Both the position numbers and the translations under genes were made by a program. Below are positions 52,191 through 62,119 of a stretch of DNA of 64,000 nucleotides, piece by piece. How positions within the stretch are numbered: the first letter of the stretch is position 1; every line of letters begins with the position of its first letter. The stretch covers positions 372,001 through 436,000 of the forward strand of contig CP151667.1 of the NCBI GenBank assembly GCA_038400315.1, read 5' to 3'. This DNA is from Isosphaeraceae bacterium EP7 (GTDB lineage Bacteria; Planctomycetota; Planctomycetia; Isosphaerales; Isosphaeraceae). The notes under the pieces were generated by a model that saw only the letters and a list, made by a program, of their open reading frames with translations, was not told the origin of the DNA and did not search any database.

Positions 52191-53027
52191 ATGTCGGTCG
52201 CCACGCCCGTCGTCAACGAGGAATTGCCGCGTGAAGTGGTCCTCATCAGCCACTCGCCCATCTTCTACTGGTGGCCGGTCTGGCTCGTCGGCTTCCTGAT
52301 GGCGGGCCTGACCTACCTGAGCGGGCAGCAGATGGCCATCGTCCCGCTGGGAACCGTGGCCGAGCAGGCTCGCACCGTCGCCGGTCATGAGGGGGCACGC
52401 GACATCCTGATCGCCCCGCTGGGCTTGCCGCTTCCCCTCGACCGGAAGACGGAGATGCTCATGCAGCCCACCAACCGGATGACCGCCAGCAACAACCCGG
52501 GCGTGATCTTCGCGATCACGCTGGGCCTGGTCATCGTCATCACCAACATCCACCTGCGCGGGCTCTGGTCGGTGATCGTGGTGCTGGGCATCGCCCTGGC
52601 CTCCGTCCTGCTGGCGACCCTGGGGTGGTGGGACGCGATCTTGAAGGCGCTGGGGTGGATCGACATCCACATCAACGCGTCGGGCTACTTCTCGCTGGCC
52701 CTGTTCCTGTTCGTCATCTGGGCGGGCACGTACCTGATCTACGACCGCAGGAGCCGGATCATCTTCAGCCGGGGTCAGTTGCGTATCCGCGAGGCGGTCG
52801 GCTCGGGCGAGGCGACCTTCGACACGCTTGGCATGGTCGTCGAGAAGCACCGCGACGACGTCTTCCGCCACTGGCTGCTGGGTTTCGGCTCGGGCGACCT
52901 GACCGTCCGGACCTCGGGGGCCAACACGCGCCAGATCGAGGTCCATAACGTCATGAGGGCCGACCGCAAGCTCGCCCTGATCCGCCGGATGCTCCAGGAA
53001 CGAGAGGTCGTCGGCGGCCGGTCCTGA
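52191..53027 (+). CDS. Four-pass membrane protein with C-terminal PH-like domain
   Basis: A 278-residue protein with transmembrane segments near residues 27-45 (FYWWPVWLVGFLMAGLTYL), 105-125 (GVIFAITLGLVIVITNIHL), 128-146 and 170-186. The C-terminal ~80 residues (YDRRSRIIFSRGQLRIREAVGSGEATFDTLGMVVEKHRDDVFRHWLLGFGSGDLTVRT) match the bacterial PH-like pattern. Function unknown. It sits 79 nt before the DUF4139-like gene in the same direction and may share a transcript. Confidence 0.72.
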   Translation: MSVATPVVNEELPREVVLISHSPIFYWWPVWLVGFLMAGLTYLSGQQMAIVPLGTVAEQARTVAGHEGARDILIAPLGLPLPLDRKTEMLMQPTNRMTASNNPGVIFAITLGLVIVITNIHLRGLWSVIVVLGIALASVLLATLGWWDAILKALGWIDIHINASGYFSLALFLFVIWAGTYLIYDRRSRIIFSRGQLRIREAVGSGEATFDTLGMVVEKHRDDVFRHWLLGFGSGDLTVRTSGANTRQIEVHNVMRADRKLALIRRMLQEREVVGGRS

Positions 53028-53106
53028 TCCCGGATTTCGCATGGGACTTGCGATCCTCGGCTGGAATCGACCGCGATCCTCCTGAGATTGCCAAGGGGAG
53101 CGGGCC

Positions 53107-55056
53107 ATGAACAGCGTCAGGCTCTACAGCAACGGCACCGCGGTCATTCGCCGGGAGTATGCGCTCGGGGATCGTGAGCCGCTGCGGATCACGATCCCCG
53201 TCCGCAAGACCGACCTCGACGACGTGATCTCATCCCTCTGCGTCTTCGGCGACGTGACGATCACCGAGCCGCCGACCTACACGCCGACGAACGCCGATGC
53301 CCCGGCGCTGTTCCTCAACCCCGCCAACCCCTTCTCGGACCTGGCGACAAAGCTGGCGGGGGCCTCGGTGGAAGTCGACGCGGGGCCCACCTACGCGGGC
53401 ACGCTCATCGGCCGCCATTCCTATCGCAGGGAAGCCAACGGTGTCTTCCACGAGCAGAGCCGCATCCTCGTCCTGACCGCGAAGGGAGTGCAGCAGATCG
53501 AGGAGAGCTCGGTGACGGCCATCAGGTTCACCGATCCGGCGGTCCGCTCCGAGATCGACAAGTCGCTCCGCGCAAGCCTCGGTCGGATCAGGCCGGACAG
53601 CAGCGAGGTGACGTTGACTCTGCGGGGGAACCCCGGCGCGACGACCGCCGCGGTGACGTACGCCACTCCCGTCGCCGCCTGGAAGATCCGCTACCAGCTG
53701 AGACTCTCTCCGGACGGTGCGGAGCTGGAAGGCCAGGCCGTCGTGGACAACGACACCGACGACGACTGGTCCGAGACGCTGATCACGGTCATCGCCGGCG
53801 AGCCGATTAGCTTCTCGACCGACCTCGCCGAGATTCGCCGCCCCGAACGGGACCGGGTGAATCTCGTGGCGGATCGCACGGTCGGGGCGGTCGCCGCCGC
53901 GCCAGAAATGCCGGAGAGATATTTTGACAGCCAGATGCCCAACATTGTTGGAGCTAGCCGGGGTCTCGGTCGCGAAATGGCTATGAGGTCAGTGGCGCTG
54001 GAAAGCGATTTCTCGGACGCTATGGTGATGCAGAAGGCCTATCAGCCTCAGGCCGAGGTTCGCGAGAGCGGAGATTTCAGCGTCTTCACGTCGCCCGACC
54101 CCGTGAATCTCGGCGCCAAGCGGTCGGCGATAATCCCACTGTTCAAGGCTCCAGTCGGCGATCCTCAGGTCATCCTGTTCTACAAGGAGAGAGATGACCC
54201 GCAGCGTCCCTTCCGGGCCGTCCGTTTCAAGAACCAGGCCACCCACTCGCTGGGGCGGGGCCTCTGCGAGGTCTTCCTCGACGGCGACTTCCAGGGGAAG
54301 TGCGTTCTGGAGCCGACCAAGCCGGGCGGCGAACTCCTGCTCGTCCACGCCAAGGAGACCGGCGTCCGAGTCTTCAAGGAATGCAGCCGACCCGAGACGC
54401 GACGCCTGGGGGTCAGGATCTCCGAGGGGATCGGCTATTGCGAGGAGTTGAGCCGCCGGGAGACGGTCTACCGCGTCCAGAACAGCCACCAGGAGGCATT
54501 CGCCCTGGAGATCGAACATCCACGCGACCTGCCCAATTCCAGGCTGGAAGTGACCGTGTCCTCGGGTAACCACGAGGAGTCGGACATCCCCGATGGGCAG
54601 CGCATTCGTACGATCCTCCAGGCCGGCGGGAACCTTCAGGTCAATGTGAAGGAGGAGCGGGTTGAGGAGGTACACGTCGGCCTGAGTGCCTCGTGGCTCC
54701 AAACGGACGTGATTGGGTTGAAGGCCCCATCATCGGGGGACGAGGCCGTCGAGGGTTGCATTCGCCTCCAGAAGGAGGTCGATCGGCTCCAGGCCGAGAT
54801 CAAGGAGAGGCAGGCAGACGCGGCGACGATCACCCAGGAGCAGGTTCGGCTGATCGAGCTGATCCCTCACGGCCACGGCGAGCAGGCGAATGCGTGGCGC
54901 AACGACCTGGCGGACGCGGAGAAGCAGCTCCGCGAGATCAAGCGGTCGACGATCCCGACCTTGAAGAGCCAATTGCGGAAATCCATGGAAGCCCGGAACG
55001 AAGCCTTCGCCGGCCTGCGTTATCATTGGTCGGAAGCACCGCGAGCCGGGAGCTGA
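53107..55056 (+). CDS. DUF4139-like protein with C-terminal coiled coil
   Basis: A 649-residue cytoplasmic protein. RLYSNGTAVIRREYAL at the N-terminus, KIRYQLRLSPDGAELEGQAVVDNDTDDDWSETLITVIAGEPISFSTDL, and later VRFKNQATHSLGRGLCEVFLDGDFQGKCVLEPTKPGGELLLVHAKETGV match the DUF4139-type layout. The last ~100 residues form a coiled coil (IRLQKEVDRLQAEIKERQADAATITQEQVRL; LADAEKQLREIKRS). In most DUF4139 proteins the coiled coil lies near the N-terminus, so the domain order here is unusual. Function unknown. Confidence 0.75.
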   Translation: MNSVRLYSNGTAVIRREYALGDREPLRITIPVRKTDLDDVISSLCVFGDVTITEPPTYTPTNADAPALFLNPANPFSDLATKLAGASVEVDAGPTYAGTLIGRHSYRREANGVFHEQSRILVLTAKGVQQIEESSVTAIRFTDPAVRSEIDKSLRASLGRIRPDSSEVTLTLRGNPGATTAAVTYATPVAAWKIRYQLRLSPDGAELEGQAVVDNDTDDDWSETLITVIAGEPISFSTDLAEIRRPERDRVNLVADRTVGAVAAAPEMPERYFDSQMPNIVGASRGLGREMAMRSVALESDFSDAMVMQKAYQPQAEVRESGDFSVFTSPDPVNLGAKRSAIIPLFKAPVGDPQVILFYKERDDPQRPFRAVRFKNQATHSLGRGLCEVFLDGDFQGKCVLEPTKPGGELLLVHAKETGVRVFKECSRPETRRLGVRISEGIGYCEELSRRETVYRVQNSHQEAFALEIEHPRDLPNSRLEVTVSSGNHEESDIPDGQRIRTILQAGGNLQVNVKEERVEEVHVGLSASWLQTDVIGLKAPSSGDEAVEGCIRLQKEVDRLQAEIKERQADAATITQEQVRLIELIPHGHGEQANAWRNDLADAEKQLREIKRSTIPTLKSQLRKSMEARNEAFAGLRYHWSEAPRAGS

Positions 55057-55203
55057 TGGGGGCGTTCCTCGAAGCGAGTCCGGGTCGTGGCCGTGTCGAC
55101 TCACGGTCGCGTAAGGCCCGGCCCTGTCGGTTGACGAGGAGGAGGGGAGATCCCGCCCCGGCCAGATGATCGCGGGCTGGGATCGGATCCTGGAGAGTCG
55201 GGC

Positions 55204-55818
55204 ATGGACCTGAAGGAACTGGAGGCGATCGCTGGTCAGGAGTTGGCGAAGCACGGCCTGCGCGGCTGGACCTTCGGCCTGGCGAAGACGAAGCGTCGGA
55301 TGGGCGTCTGCAAGTATCGGACGAAACGCATCGAGATCGCCGAATTTCACGCCTTGAATAACACGCCTGCGACGGTCCTCGACACGCTCCTGCACGAGAT
55401 TGCCCACGCGATTGCCGGCCCCGCCGCCAAGCATGGCCTGGCCTGGAAAGCGGTCGCCATCCGGTTGGGTGCGACGCCCCGAGCTTGCGACACCTCGCAC
55501 GAGACGGTCGTCACGCCGGGTGATTGGCAGGCGAAGTGCCTGGCCTGCCGGAAGACGTTTCACCGCTACAAGCGACCGATGAGCGTGGGCGGCTACCGAT
55601 GCCGGTGCGAGGCACGGACACCCCTCGTTTTCGAGTTCATGGGTGATCCGGCGCTCAAGCCTATCATGCCGAAAACCGTCGAGGAGTCGGCACGATGGGA
55701 GGCCCGGTGCGCGGGCTGCGAGGCCGTGCACCTCCGGTTACGCAGGCCAAAGGCGGGCGTCTGGCGCTGCAAATGCCCGCATCGGAGCGAACTCGCATGG
55801 CGATTCCGGCCCCGTTGA
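55204..55818 (+). CDS. SprT-like zinc metalloprotein
   Basis: A 204-residue protein. LLHEIAHAIAG (His64, Glu65, His68) is the SprT-type zinc-protease motif. Beyond it are two zinc-ribbon-like segments: CLACRKTFHRYKRP with YRCRCE, and CAGCEAVHLRLRRP with WRCKCPHRSELAW. The set matches the SprT-like family, related to DNA-protein-crosslink proteases of the SPRTN type, though the bacterial role is not established. Confidence 0.87.
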   Translation: MDLKELEAIAGQELAKHGLRGWTFGLAKTKRRMGVCKYRTKRIEIAEFHALNNTPATVLDTLLHEIAHAIAGPAAKHGLAWKAVAIRLGATPRACDTSHETVVTPGDWQAKCLACRKTFHRYKRPMSVGGYRCRCEARTPLVFEFMGDPALKPIMPKTVEESARWEARCAGCEAVHLRLRRPKAGVWRCKCPHRSELAWRFRPR

Positions 55819-55898
55819 TGCCGGAATCGCTCATCGCGTCGATTCGAGATTCTGGCTGTGGAACTTCCGAGCTCCCCATTGGATGACACCGCCCGGCC

Positions 55899-56180
55899 TC
55901 ACTCCGTTCCCGATCCCAACATCGGTTCTCGTCCGGTCAGGAGCCATGTTGGACTGACATCCGTTCGCTCGACGAGGAGGACCAGGACCTCGCCGGGGAT
56001 CACGACTCCGGACTCGTAGTTGTACATGGTCCGGACTGGCAAGCCCAAGATCCTCGCCAGTTCCGGCCCTCCACGTTCGCCGAAAAGTTCGTGTCGGAGA
56101 GCCTTGAGCCGCGAGGTCAGGGCGATCCTCCCGGCATCGAGCCCTGCATCAAGCGAGTCGTCGGTCGTCTTATCGGTCAT
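55899..56180 (-). CDS. XRE-like helix-turn-helix protein
   Basis: A 93-residue protein with ALRHELFGERGGPELARILGLPVRTMYNYESGVVIPGEVLVLLVERTDVSPTWLLTG, an XRE-type helix-turn-helix. The recognition segment RTMYNYESG is typical. It is convergent with the SprT-like gene and divergent from the hydrogenase maturation operon, so it may or may not control the latter. Confidence 0.8.
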   Translation of the reverse strand: MTDKTTDDSLDAGLDAGRIALTSRLKALRHELFGERGGPELARILGLPVRTMYNYESGVVIPGEVLVLLVERTDVSPTWLLTGREPMLGSGTE

Positions 56181-56804
56181 CGAATGCTCCTGAACCTGGC
56201 AGGGGACCTCTGACCAAAGGTCATGGTATCTCCGAAGAATTGCTTACGCCAGACATCGATGCGAACGATGAGATCTTTCCGAGTCTAAACAACGACCTGG
56301 CCTGCCGAGATTCGGAGGAGCCTGCCGAGCCGCTCGGTGCTCCGTCGCCGAGCGATCGATCACGATGAGGATGTTCGAGCCAGTCAATCCGGCACGTCCG
56401 GTCTCGTCCACGAATTTCGGTTGGTTCACTCCCTCCCCCGGACAGTCGCGATTCAGGAGGCCGATCACGGGCGATCGAGCGACCACTGCAATTTGCCTGC
56501 TGGGCTTCGAGGGAGACTTTCCGGACTGGGAGCCGCCACAGACTGTTGAATCCCCGGAGTTGCTGCGTGAATTGTCGCACTCCTCGCTCGCCCTGGCCGA
56601 AAAGTGATTTCAATTGGCATCAGTCAGATTAAGTTCTTGACAGAAGTTTGGGTTAGTGGAAGCCTGTGAGAGATAAGGTCTCGAAACCATCGATGTCATT
56701 GATTCTTCTTGAACGGATCGCTTGCACTCGTAGCGAGCCACGTCGCGGCCGGGGACCGTTGCTCTTGAATTCGAGGATGAGCAGTTTGTGCCTGGAGCAC
56801 ACCG
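56181..56804. other. Intergenic region upstream of hypF
   Basis: About 620 bases, the longest gene-free stretch outside the repeat. A perfect TTGACA lies at 56637-56642 but lacks a good -10 at 16-18 nt. A minus-strand frame at 56244-56550 contains a segment PKFVDETGRAGLTGSNILIVID, which vaguely recalls TIGR03435-type ends and could be a gene relic, but I cannot support a call. The promoter of the hyp operon must lie in the right half. Confidence 0.45.
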
Positions 56805-59081
56805 ATGGAACGTCGAGCGATTTCTGTCCGAGGAATCGTCCAAGGGGTGGGCTTCCGTCCCTTCGTTCACCATCTCGCCTCGAGGTACGGACTTCGTGGC
56901 TTCGTGAGGAATCAGACCGACGGGGTGCTGATCGAGGTGGAGGGAAAAGGTCGCTCACTGGACCGGTTCTTGACCGAACTGACGTCCCAGCCGCCGCCAT
57001 TGGTGCAAATCGACGAAGTCCGCTGGGTGGCCCGAAGGCCTCGCGGCGATCCTCTCTTCCAGATTAATCTCAGCACCAACGACGCGACCGGCGTGGTCTT
57101 CCACTCGCCTGATGTCGCTACGTGCGACGACTGTCTCGTTGAACTGTTTGATCTGCGTGACCGGCGGTATCGGTATCCTTTCCTGAATTGCACCAACTGC
57201 GGCCCGCGTTTCACGATCATCCGTGGCGCCCCCTACGACCGCGAGCGGACGACGATGGAGTCGTTTGCGATGTGCCCCGCGTGCCTCGCGGAGTATCAGG
57301 ATCCGAGCAACCGTCGATTCCATGCCGAACCGATCGCCTGTCCCGCGTGCGGTCCTCGGTTGCAGGCCCTCGACGCGCATGGCCAATCGATCTCGTCCGA
57401 AGATCCGCTGGCTGCGGCGGGCGCCGCGTTGCGTCAGGGGAGGATCCTCGCCCTCAAGGGCCTGGGGGGTTACCACCTGGCTTGCCTCGCGACCGACGGG
57501 CGGGTCGTCTCGGAGTTGAGACGCCGCAAGCATCGCGATGAGAAACCGTTTGCCATCATGGTGCGCGATCCGGCGGAGGCCCGTCGAATCGCCGAGCTTT
57601 CCCCGGCCGAAGAGGCGTTGCTGGTTTCCCGGCGACGACCGATCGTCTTGCTCCGTCGACGTGCCGGCGTCGACGTGGCCGACTCGGTTGCTCCCGGGAC
57701 TCGCGAACTCGGCCTGATGCTGCCTTACACGCCATTGCACCACCTCTTGCTCGATGAGCTCGGGGCGACTCCTCTGGTGATGACCAGCGGCAACCGGGCC
57801 GACGAGCCGATTGCCTACGACGATCACGATGCGCAAGCTCTCCTTTCCGGCATCGCAGACCTTTACATGACCAATAATCGATCGATCCACATGCGATGCG
57901 ATGACTCGGTCACGCGTTTTGTCGCGGGCGATGAGATGCCGATCCGCCGATCACGTGGCTATTCCCCGCAACCATTGAGGCTTCCCATCGCCTGCCTGAG
58001 GCATACGCTGGCGCTCGGCGGGCAACTGAAAGCGACCTTTGCACTGGGACGCGATCGCCTTGCCATTCTGAGCCATCACATCGGCGATCTCGACCACTTC
58101 GAAGCGTACCGGTCGTATACCGAGGCCATCACGCACTACGAACGACTCTTCGCCTTTCGGCCTGAATTCCTGGCGCACGACTTGCATCCGGATTATGCTT
58201 CGACGCGCTACGCAGCAGAGCACCCTGCCCTGGTGCTGCTTGGGGTGCAGCATCATCATGCGCACATTTCAAGTTGCATGGCCGAGCATGGCCTGAACGA
58301 GCCCGTCATCGGCGTTGCTTTTGATGGGACGGGTTATGGGGCCGACGGCGCGGTCTGGGGCGGCGAGTTCCTGACGGGAGACTACCGCGCGTTCAGGCGT
58401 GCGGCGCACCTGATGTACGTTCCCATGCCAGGCGGGGATCAGGCGATCCGAGAGCCGTGGAGGATGGCCGCCGCCCACCTCGTCAATGCTGGGTATGATC
58501 TTTCGCAACTCCGCGAATACGTTCACGCAACGACGCTGGCCGGTGTTCATCAGCAGATCGAGCGTCGATTCAACGCCCCGTTGACGTCGAGCGTCGGCCG
58601 ACTCTTCGACGCCGTCGCGGCACTGGCCGGCGTGCGCCAACGGGTCAGCTATGAAGGCCAGGCGGCGATCGAACTCGAAGGATTGGCATCGACCGTCTCG
58701 GACGACGGAGTCTATCCGTTCGCGATCGAGTGCGGTTCGAGCCTCGTCATCGACACACGACCGCTGATTGCCCAGGTGGCCGAGGAGGCCCGCAACGGCT
58801 GCGAGGCGTCGGTCATCGGCCGCCGATTCCATTCGACCCTGGTTGAGATGATCGCCCGAGTCTGCTCGCGCTTGGCCGAGGAGACCGGGATCCGCACGGT
58901 TGTCCTCAGCGGCGGCGTCTTCATGAACGTTTTGCTGACGACCGAGACGGTCGCGAGGTTGACGCGCGACGGGCTCCGGGTCTACCGGCACCGGAGAGTT
59001 CCGACCAACGACGGAGGGTTGTGCCTGGGTCAGCTCGCCATTGCGGCCGCGTGGCAGGAGTCAGGGGTGGTCTCAGGATAG
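56805..59081 (+). CDS. hypF: Carbamoyltransferase HypF, [NiFe]-hydrogenase maturation
   Basis: A 758-residue protein. The N-terminal acylphosphatase domain has VRGIVQGVGFRPFVHHLA, zinc fingers follow with Cys107/110, 129/132, 157/160 and 179/182, then the YrdC-like domain (ALKGLGGYHLACLA, DEKPFAIMV, PYTPLHHLLLDELG), and the Kae1-like C-terminal domain (VQHHHAHISSCMAEHG, GVAFDGTGYGADGAVWGGEF, SGGVFMN). It converts carbamoyl phosphate and transfers the carbamoyl group to the HypE C-terminal Cys, the source of the CN ligands of the active site. It is the first gene of hypF-C-D-E, 10 nt before hypC. Confidence 0.97.
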   Translation: MERRAISVRGIVQGVGFRPFVHHLASRYGLRGFVRNQTDGVLIEVEGKGRSLDRFLTELTSQPPPLVQIDEVRWVARRPRGDPLFQINLSTNDATGVVFHSPDVATCDDCLVELFDLRDRRYRYPFLNCTNCGPRFTIIRGAPYDRERTTMESFAMCPACLAEYQDPSNRRFHAEPIACPACGPRLQALDAHGQSISSEDPLAAAGAALRQGRILALKGLGGYHLACLATDGRVVSELRRRKHRDEKPFAIMVRDPAEARRIAELSPAEEALLVSRRRPIVLLRRRAGVDVADSVAPGTRELGLMLPYTPLHHLLLDELGATPLVMTSGNRADEPIAYDDHDAQALLSGIADLYMTNNRSIHMRCDDSVTRFVAGDEMPIRRSRGYSPQPLRLPIACLRHTLALGGQLKATFALGRDRLAILSHHIGDLDHFEAYRSYTEAITHYERLFAFRPEFLAHDLHPDYASTRYAAEHPALVLLGVQHHHAHISSCMAEHGLNEPVIGVAFDGTGYGADGAVWGGEFLTGDYRAFRRAAHLMYVPMPGGDQAIREPWRMAAAHLVNAGYDLSQLREYVHATTLAGVHQQIERRFNAPLTSSVGRLFDAVAALAGVRQRVSYEGQAAIELEGLASTVSDDGVYPFAIECGSSLVIDTRPLIAQVAEEARNGCEASVIGRRFHSTLVEMIARVCSRLAEETGIRTVVLSGGVFMNVLLTTETVARLTRDGLRVYRHRRVPTNDGGLCLGQLAIAAAWQESGVVSG

Positions 59082-59090
59082 GAGTCGCCG

Positions 59091-59342
59091 ATGTGCCTCG
59101 GGGTCCCCGGAAGAGTGGTCGAGACCTACCAAGAGCACGACGTCTTGATGGGCCGAGTCGAGTTCGGCGGGGTCTATAAACGGGTCTGCCTGGAGCATGT
59201 CCCCGAGGCACGAGTTGATGATTATGTCCTCGTCCATGTCGGGTTCGCCCTCTCGCGGATCGACGAGGTCGAAGCGCATCGGGTGTTCGCGTTTCTGAAG
59301 GAGATGGACCAACTCGACGAGTTGGAGGCATCCTCGCCATGA
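59091..59342 (+). CDS. hypC: Hydrogenase assembly chaperone HypC
   Basis: An 83-residue protein starting MCLGVPGRV, with the essential Cys2 next to the start Met, and ending in an acidic helix. It carries the Fe(CN)2CO unit with HypD and delivers it to the large subunit. The start follows hypF by 9 nt, and its stop overlaps the hypD ATG (ATGA). Confidence 0.95.
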   Translation: MCLGVPGRVVETYQEHDVLMGRVEFGGVYKRVCLEHVPEARVDDYVLVHVGFALSRIDEVEAHRVFAFLKEMDQLDELEASSP

Positions 59343-60505
59343 AATACCTCGACGAATATCGAGACGGCGCGGCGGCTGAGAAGCTCGCGGCGGCAATCGC
59401 ACGCACCGTCACTCGCCCATGGACGATCATGGAGGTTTGCGGCGGCCAGACGCATTCCATCGTGAAGTATGGGATCGATCGGATCTTACCCCCCGAGGTC
59501 GAACTCGTGCATGGGCCGGGGTGCCCGGTTTGCGTGACCTCACTCGAGATGATCGACCGGGCGCATGCGATCGCCTCGAAGCCCGACGTCATTTTCTGCT
59601 CCTTCGGCGATATGCTCCGCGTTCCGGGCTCGCGTGGCGACCTCTTGCAGCTCAAGTCGCAGGGGAGCGACGTACGGATCGTCTACTCCCCTCTCGACGC
59701 CGTGAACCTGGCGGCGGCCAACCCGTCGCGGCAGGTCGTCTTCTTCGCGATCGGGTTCGAGACTACGGCGCCCCCGAACGCGATGGCGGTTTGGATGGCG
59801 AAGCGTCGAGGACTGACCAACTTCAGCGTCCTGGTCTCGCATGTGCTTGTGCCGCCGGCGATGGCCGCGATTCTCGAGTCGCCCGGTAACCGCGTCCGGG
59901 GGTTCCTGGGGCCGGGGCACGTCTGTGCCGTGGTCGGTACGAGCGAGTACGTGCCGATCGCCGAACGTTACCTCGTGCCGATCGTCATCACGGGCTTCGA
60001 GCCGCTCGACCTTCTCGAAGGGGTGCTCAGGACCGTCAAGCAACTCGAGAGCGGGCGTGCGGAGGTCGAGAACGCGTACGCCCGAGCCGTCCGCTCCGAA
60101 GGGAATCCCGCGTCGAGAAGGCTCATCGACGACGTCTTCGAAGTCTGCAACCGCAAGTGGCGAGGGATCGGAATGATCCCGCAGAGCGGATATACTCTCC
60201 GCCCCGAGTACCGCGAGTTCGACGCCGAGCGCAGATTCGAGGTCGCTGGGATCGAGACGCACGAATCCTCGATCTGCATCAGCGGAGAGATCCTCAAGGG
60301 GAACAAGAAGCCTCACGACTGCCCGGCCTTCGGTCGGCTCTGTACGCCGCAAAACCCGCTCGGCGCGACGATGGTCTCCTCCGAAGGTGCTTGTGCCGCC
60401 TATTTCGCCTACGGTCGGCATCGAGAGGCGTGGCCTAATGAATCGATCGTTCCTGTCGAAGACCTGGCCCCCCTCGTGGCCAGCGGGGAGGGCGTCGGCT
60501 CATGA
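59339..60505 (+). CDS. hypD: Hydrogenase maturation Fe-S protein HypD
   Basis: A 388-residue protein. [12 protein letters not shown] holds the conserved Cys34 and GPGCPVCVT holds Cys62 and Cys65. The C-terminal region has conserved CISGEILKG and DCPAFGRLC with the Fe-S-binding Cys. It is the scaffold on which Fe(CN)2CO is built, working with HypC and HypE. It is coupled to hypC and hypE by 4-nt overlaps on both sides. Confidence 0.96.
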   Translation: MKYLDEYRDGAAAEKLAAAIARTVTRPWTIMEVCGGQTHSIVKYGIDRILPPEVELVHGPGCPVCVTSLEMIDRAHAIASKPDVIFCSFGDMLRVPGSRGDLLQLKSQGSDVRIVYSPLDAVNLAAANPSRQVVFFAIGFETTAPPNAMAVWMAKRRGLTNFSVLVSHVLVPPAMAAILESPGNRVRGFLGPGHVCAVVGTSEYVPIAERYLVPIVITGFEPLDLLEGVLRTVKQLESGRAEVENAYARAVRSEGNPASRRLIDDVFEVCNRKWRGIGMIPQSGYTLRPEYREFDAERRFEVAGIETHESSICISGEILKGNKKPHDCPAFGRLCTPQNPLGATMVSSEGACAAYFAYGRHREAWPNESIVPVEDLAPLVASGEGVGS

Positions 60506-61590
60506 CTGATCGCCGTTCGACGATCGATGTCGGACTCCTTGGGGCCTGTCCGGTCCCCCTGTCGCGGTACGACCGGATCGTGCTCGGGCACGGTGGCGGT
60601 GGGTTGCTGACTGCCGAACTCATTCAGCGAGTCTTCCTCCCCGCGTTCGACAACGATGTGCTCGACGCACTCGAGGATCAGGCCACGCTCCGACTCGGCG
60701 GGGATAACGGTGTAAAGGCTCCTCGAATCGCCTTCTCCACCGATTCGTTCGTCGTCCGACCGCTCTTCTTCCCCGGTGGCGACATTGGCAAGCTCGCGGT
60801 CCACGGGACCGTGAACGACCTGGCGGTCGGCGGTGCTCGTCCACTCTTCCTGTCGGCGGCATTCATCCTCGAAGAGGGGCTGCCGATCGCCGATCTGAAA
60901 CGAATCGTCGCCTCGATGCGGTCTGCCTGCGATGAGGCGGGAGTGGTGCTCGTGACCGGTGATACCAAAGTCGTCGACCGGGGCAAGGGTGATCAGGTTT
61001 TCATCACGACCGCGGGGATCGGCCTTGTGCCCGAGGGCCGTTCGCTCTCGATCCGGTCGGCTCGGGCGGGCGATTGCCTCGTGGTATCCGGGACGATCGG
61101 GGATCACGGGATCGCCATCATGTCAGTACGCGAGGGGATCGAATTCGAGACCGTGCTCGAAAGCGATACCGCCCCGCTGAACGACCTCGTCCGAATCATG
61201 CTCGACGCCTGCCCCTCGATCCGAGCGATGCGCGACCCGACCCGAGGCGGCGTGTCGAGTGCCTTGAATGAGCTGGCCGAGGCGTCTCGCGTGGGAGTCA
61301 AGCTCGACGAGGCGTCGATCCCGGTCCGTTCCGAGGTCCGAGGTGCCTGCGAGATGCTCGGGCTCGACCCCTTGTACGTTGCCAACGAAGGTAAGCTGAT
61401 TGCCGTCGTCCCCAGCGAGGATGCAGAGCGGCTCGTCACGGTCATGCGATCGCACCCATTGGGCCGGGACGCGGCCCTGATTGGCAAGATCGTGGCCGAG
61501 CATCCGGGCATGGTCACCATGAGATCGCTCGTGGGAGGCGAACGGGTCGTCACCCTGCTTTCAGGGGAACAATTGCCGCGCATCTGCTGA
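60502..61590 (+). CDS. hypE: Hydrogenase maturation protein HypE
   Basis: A 362-residue PurM-like ATPase. [55 protein letters not shown] and [17 protein letters not shown] are the family motifs. The protein ends in LPRIC, the C-terminal Cys that receives and dehydrates the carbamoyl group to thiocyanate. It begins with ATGA overlap to hypD. Length (about 340-360) is normal. Confidence 0.97.
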   Translation: MTDRRSTIDVGLLGACPVPLSRYDRIVLGHGGGGLLTAELIQRVFLPAFDNDVLDALEDQATLRLGGDNGVKAPRIAFSTDSFVVRPLFFPGGDIGKLAVHGTVNDLAVGGARPLFLSAAFILEEGLPIADLKRIVASMRSACDEAGVVLVTGDTKVVDRGKGDQVFITTAGIGLVPEGRSLSIRSARAGDCLVVSGTIGDHGIAIMSVREGIEFETVLESDTAPLNDLVRIMLDACPSIRAMRDPTRGGVSSALNELAEASRVGVKLDEASIPVRSEVRGACEMLGLDPLYVANEGKLIAVVPSEDAERLVTVMRSHPLGRDAALIGKIVAEHPGMVTMRSLVGGERVVTLLSGEQLPRIC

Positions 61591-61636
61591 TCCTCCATTC
61601 GACCCAAGATCATCGCCGTGTGGGAGGGGTGCCGAC

Positions 61637-62072
61637 ATGAGCTCCGCCTTGAAACACGTGAAGGTCAAGGAGCCCGAGCCCAAGAGGACCGCGTGGCAGG
61701 TCATGTACCACGAGATCATCGAAGGGCTGGGCGTGCTTGATCGGCTGTCCTTCGCACTGTCGATCTCCAGCCTGGCGGCGGGGCTGGATCTGGACTGCGG
61801 CCCATTCTCCATGGCGTTCGTGCTGACCGATGTCGATGGGAAGCGACCGCAAGTCTTTGGTCAATGCCTACGTCAAAGTGTGGCTCATCTCTGCGGCCAT
61901 CGGGCCAGGTGGCCTCCATCACGTGGCCTTTGGGACCGTGGAGATCTTCGCCGGGCGGAGAGCGCCGCTTCCCCGGTTTGGCCACTTCCTTCTCCGGTCG
62001 AGGCTGGGCAAGATCATCGGAGGGAGCTTAATCGTCGCCTTGATCGAGTGCGGTCATGCGAGACCGGACTGA
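61637..62072 (+). pseudogene. Decayed formate/nitrite transporter (FNT) gene, deleted and frameshifted
   Basis: In the first frame, from the ATG at 61637, PKRTAWQVMYHEIIEGLGVLDRLSFALSISSLAAGLDLDCGPFSMAFVLTDVDG matches the N-terminus of FNT-family channels (EIxEEGLxELxRxSxxLxxSGLxAGLDxGF). From ~61857 the next frame gives LVNAYVKVWLISAAIGPGGLHHVAFGTVEIFAG and FGHFLLRSRLGKIIGGSLIVALIECGHA, the FNT C-terminus (HHxIxGSVEVxAG, LGNIxGGVxxVALLNYGHA). The middle ~120 residues of a normal ~270-residue channel are missing. So this is a relic, not an intact hydrogenase gene. It sits 46 nt after hypE and 47 nt before the small-subunit gene. Confidence 0.75.
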
Positions 62073-62119
62073 CCTAACCCGCTCTTCCTGAGGGTCCCAC
62101 AAGCGAGAGGAGTCGGATC

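Noticed and set aside
56221-56613. Candidate minus-strand gene in the gap upstream of hypF
   Set aside because: The composition is not protein-like. One short VDETG-type segment is too weak to call a gene or pseudogene.
56605-56640. Sigma-54-type -24/-12 site for the hyp operon (TGGCAT at 56615)
   Set aside because: The required GC dinucleotide at -12 is absent at the right spacing.
56637-56665. Perfect TTGACA as hypF promoter
   Set aside because: No acceptable -10 hexamer at 16-18 nt, so I did not list it as a promoter.
61637-62077. Functional 146-residue gene between hypE and the hydrogenase
   Set aside because: Past residue ~70 the frame turns into arginine/proline-rich shadow sequence, while the neighbouring frame continues with FNT-like sequence, so it is better read as a relic.
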